A stretch of 64,000 nt of DNA from Coffea arabica. Lineage: Eukaryota; Streptophyta; Magnoliopsida; Gentianales; Rubiaceae. The translations under genes and the position numbers were made by a program. The stretch spans positions 20,184,525 through 20,248,524 of the forward strand of contig NC_092330.1 of assembly GCF_036785885.1 (NCBI RefSeq), given 5' to 3'. Each line of letters begins with the position of its first letter. Within the stretch, counting starts at the first letter, position 1. Shown in pieces: positions 61,474-64,000 of this stretch. The notes beneath the pieces were generated by a model. The model saw only the letters and a list, made by a program, of their open reading frames with translations. It was not told the DNA's origin and made no database searches.

Positions 61474-61885
61474 CCCTTTTTTGTTTCGAAATCCAAATTT
61501 CCCCTTCGTTCTTTATGCTGTAGTAATTTAGCTCCGTCGGAACGATTGCTTTATATTTTGCTTCTCATCGAAGCATGAAGGCGGATCTGAAGGCGCGAGA
61601 CAAGTCAGGAACGGTACGGCTGGATCGAAACCCGGATCGTCGGTCAAAGTTGTCGGCGCAAATGTATAAGTGCAAGCGTGAAGGATCAATTTCAGAATAA
61701 TTGAGAGTTGCGCGACGAGGGAAAAAAAAATGGTGCAAATCAACAAGAAAAAAATGTAAAAGTAAATAAATAAAAGGATGAGGGGAAATTCTTGAATTGA
61801 CGCTTAAAATGAATTCGGGTCCAGAAAAGCCACACTGCTTCACAGGACGGGGCAGTTTAAAAGAATAAAGCGAAAGGAACATGGT

Positions 61886-62005
61886 GGGTGCGATCATACC
61901 AGCACTAATGCACCGGATCCCATCAGAACTCCGAAGTTAAGCATGCTTGGGCGAGAGTAGTACTAGGATGGGTGACCCCCTGGGAAGTCCTCGTGTTGCA
62001 CCCCT
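61886..62005 (+). rRNA. 5S rRNA gene, uninterrupted (T-1, A58 variant)
   Basis: Full length; G58A and T at -1; last uninterrupted gene in the window. Confidence 0.96.
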
Positions 62006-62417
62006 CCCTTTTTTGTTTCGAAATCCAAATTTCCCCTTCGTTCTTTATGCTGTAGTAATTTAGCTCCGTCGGAACGATTGCTTTATATTTTGCTTCTTAT
62101 CGAAGCATGAAGGCGGATCTGAAGGCGCGAGACAAGTCAGGAACGGTACGGCTGGATCGAAGCCCGGATCGTCGGTCAAAGTTGTCGGCGCAAATGTATA
62201 AGTGCAAGCGTGAAGGATCAATTTCAGAATAATTGAGAGTTGCGCGACGAGGGAAAAAAAAATGGTGCAAATCAACAAGAAAAAAATGTAAAAGTAAATA
62301 AATAAAAGGATGAGGGGAAATTCTTGAATTGACGCTTAAAATGAATTCGGGTCCAGAAAAGCCAAACTGCTTCACAGGACGTGGCAGTTTAAAAGAATAA
62401 AGCGAAAGAAACATGGC

Positions 62418-63050
62418 GGGTGCGATCATACCAGCACTAATGCACCGGATCCCATCAGAACTCCGAAGTTAAGCGTGCTTGGGCGACAGTAGTACTAGGA
62501 TGGGTGACCCTAGGCCTGTCAACGGGTCGGGTCTAGACCCGGATCCGGATCGGATCGCTGAAATTTTTTCGGGTATGGGTAGGGATTTAATTCCGTTATC
62601 CGGATCCGGATCCGTTTTTTCAAACAAAAAAATGGGTCGGATACGGAATATAGTATTCCGACCCGTATTAGACCCGGATCCGGATATAAATGATTTAATA
62701 ATTTATAAAAAATATATATTATCAATATAATTTGATTAGGATGATGTATTTGAGTAAAATCAATTTGATTTATTTTCTTATTTGGTTTTTTCTTTGCATT
62801 AGTTAGAAATTAGTTTACAAATATATTTTTTTCTCTTTTTTGTTAGAAATTATAAATTTTGGCAAATTTGTTCGGGTAGACCCGACCCGGATCCGAGACT
62901 CGCCGGGTCCGGATCCGGAACACAGAATAAAAGACCCGTCGGGTAAACGGGTCGGATCCGGGTCCGGGTCCGGAATAATGAATTCCGGCCCGGACCCGGC
63001 CCGTTGACACCCCTAGGTGACCCCCTGGGAAATCCTCGTGTTGCACCCCT
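62418..63050 (+). pseudogene. 5S rRNA gene split by hAT MITE, unit 51 (A type)
   Basis: C46 retained; G70C, G102A. Confidence 0.93.
62511..63015. mobile_element. hAT MITE, A haplotype, unit 51
   Basis: T7, G26, G47, T59, T123; G483. Confidence 0.9.
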
Positions 63051-63460
63051 CCCTTTTTTGTTTCGAAATCCAAATTTCCCCTTCGTTCTTTATGCTGTAG
63101 TAATTTAGCTCCGTCGGAACGATTGCTTTATATTTTGCTTCTCATCGAAGCATGAAGGCGGATCTGAAGGCGCGAGACAAGTCAGGAACGGTACGGCTGG
63201 ATCGAAGCCCGGATCGTCGGTCAAAGTTGTCGGCGCAAATGCATAAGCGCAAGCGTGAAGGATCAATTTCAGGATAATTGAGAGTTGTGCGACGAGGGAA
63301 AAAAAAGGTGCAAAGCAACAAGAAAAAAATATAAAAGTAAATAAATAAAAGGATGAGAGGAAATTCATGAATTGACGCTTAGAATGAATTCGGGTCCAGA
63401 AAAGCCAAACTGCTTCACAGGACGTGGCAGTTTAAAAGAATAAAGCGAAAGGAACATGGC

Positions 63461-64000
63461 GGGTGCGATCATACCAGCACTAATGCACCGGATCCCATCA
63501 GAACTTCGAAGTTAAGCGTGCTTGGGCGACAGTAGTACTAGGATGGGTGACCCTAGGCCGGTCAACGGGTCGGGTCTACACCCGGATCCGGATCGGATCC
63601 CTGAAATTTTTGCGGGTATGGGTAGGGATTTAATTCCGTTATCCGGATCCGGATCCGTTTTTTCAAACAAAAAAACGGGTCGGATACGGAATATAGTATT
63701 CCGACCCGTATTAGACCCGGATTCGGATATAAATGATTTAATAATTTATAAAAAATATATATTATCAATATAATTTGATTAGGATGATGTATTTGAGTAA
63801 AATCAATTTGATTTATTTTCTTATTTGGTTTTTTCTTTGCATTAGCTAGAAATTAGTTTACAAATATATCTTTTTCTCTTTTTTGTTAGAAATTATAAAT
63901 TTTGGCAAATTTGTTCGGGTAGACCCGACCCGGATCCGAGACTCGCCGGGTCCGGATCCGGAACACCGAATAAAAGACCCGTCGGGTAAACGGGTCGGCT
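63461..64000 (+). pseudogene. 5S rRNA gene split by hAT MITE, unit 52 (S type), cut by window edge
   Basis: Gene positions 1-93 are present with C46T and G70C. The right part lies outside the window. Confidence 0.9.
63554..64000. mobile_element. hAT MITE, S haplotype, unit 52, cut by window edge
   Basis: First 447 bases, with T170; the right inverted repeat is beyond the window. Confidence 0.88.

Larger units (their letters stand above)
1..64000 (+). repeat. 5S rDNA tandem array, 71 gene copies, 52 carrying a 505-bp hAT MITE
   Basis: The window is filled by head-to-tail 5S rDNA units, all in one direction. Gene-to-gene spacing is 530 or 532 bp after an uninterrupted gene and 1043 or 1045 bp after an interrupted one. 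The difference is exactly the 505-bp element plus an 8-bp target duplication. Spacers are 410 or 412 bp; the 2-bp difference lies near an A-run where AAATGGTGC alternates with AAAGGTGC. Both ends of the window lie inside the array, so its true length is unknown. Confidence 0.97.
60841..64000 (+). repeat. 7856-bp higher-order repeat, copy 3, cut by window edge
   Basis: Order S, empty, A, S matches the first four units of the two blocks before it. Confidence 0.85.

Noticed and set aside
1-64000. CRISPR-like regular repeats
   Set aside because: Repeat units of 530-1045 bp with conserved 'spacers' and a plant 5S gene in each are a tandem rDNA array.

Overview
The whole window is one plant-type 5S ribosomal DNA tandem array, with no flanking single-copy DNA and no protein-coding gene. 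Each 120-bp gene matches the angiosperm 5S rRNA consensus. Genes are separated by a 410 or 412 bp spacer, and all lie on the + strand. The host is a land plant, most likely a flowering plant; I cannot name the species.

There are 71 gene copies, the last cut by the window edge. In 52 of them (73%) the gene is split at the same base by the same 505-bp element. It has 23-bp imperfect terminal inverted repeats (left TAGGCCGGTCAACGGG..., right end in reverse complement TAGGGGTGTCAACGGG...). It is flanked by an exact 8-bp duplication, GGTGACCC, which is gene positions 86-93. It encodes no transposase. These traits fit a non-autonomous hAT-superfamily DNA transposon (MITE-like). The element makes up about 26.2 kb (41%) of the window. 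Unit lengths add up: 530 or 532 bp when empty and 1043 or 1045 bp when filled (505 + 8 bp added).

The 19 uninterrupted genes never lie next to each other; each sits between two split genes. Seventeen of them share two CpG-type transitions, C to T at -1 and G58A in box A. Only two, at 48794-48913 and 56650-56769, have the full consensus and a C at -1.

The split genes fall into element haplotypes named here by base number within the element. S has T170. P has C170 and T302. L has T48, T61 and A469. A has T7, G26, G47 and T59. One copy is a P/L hybrid. All 52 share gene changes G70C and G102A, which points to one insertion later multiplied with the array.

On a larger scale the units form overlapping higher-order repeats. 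About 0-14.8 kb has a period of 6281 bp (six filled plus empty units). A 2620-bp block (filled S, empty, filled A) is doubled at 12.7-17.9, 22.1-27.3 and 34.1-39.4 kb. A 12,032-bp block at 22.1-34.1 kb recurs, one unit shorter, at 34.1-45.1 kb. From 45.1 kb to the end the period is 7856 bp. The split genes keep the whole internal promoter (positions 50-90) and the upstream TATA-like box. They could still be transcribed by RNA polymerase III and stop at T-runs inside the element, giving short 5S-transposon hybrid RNAs.
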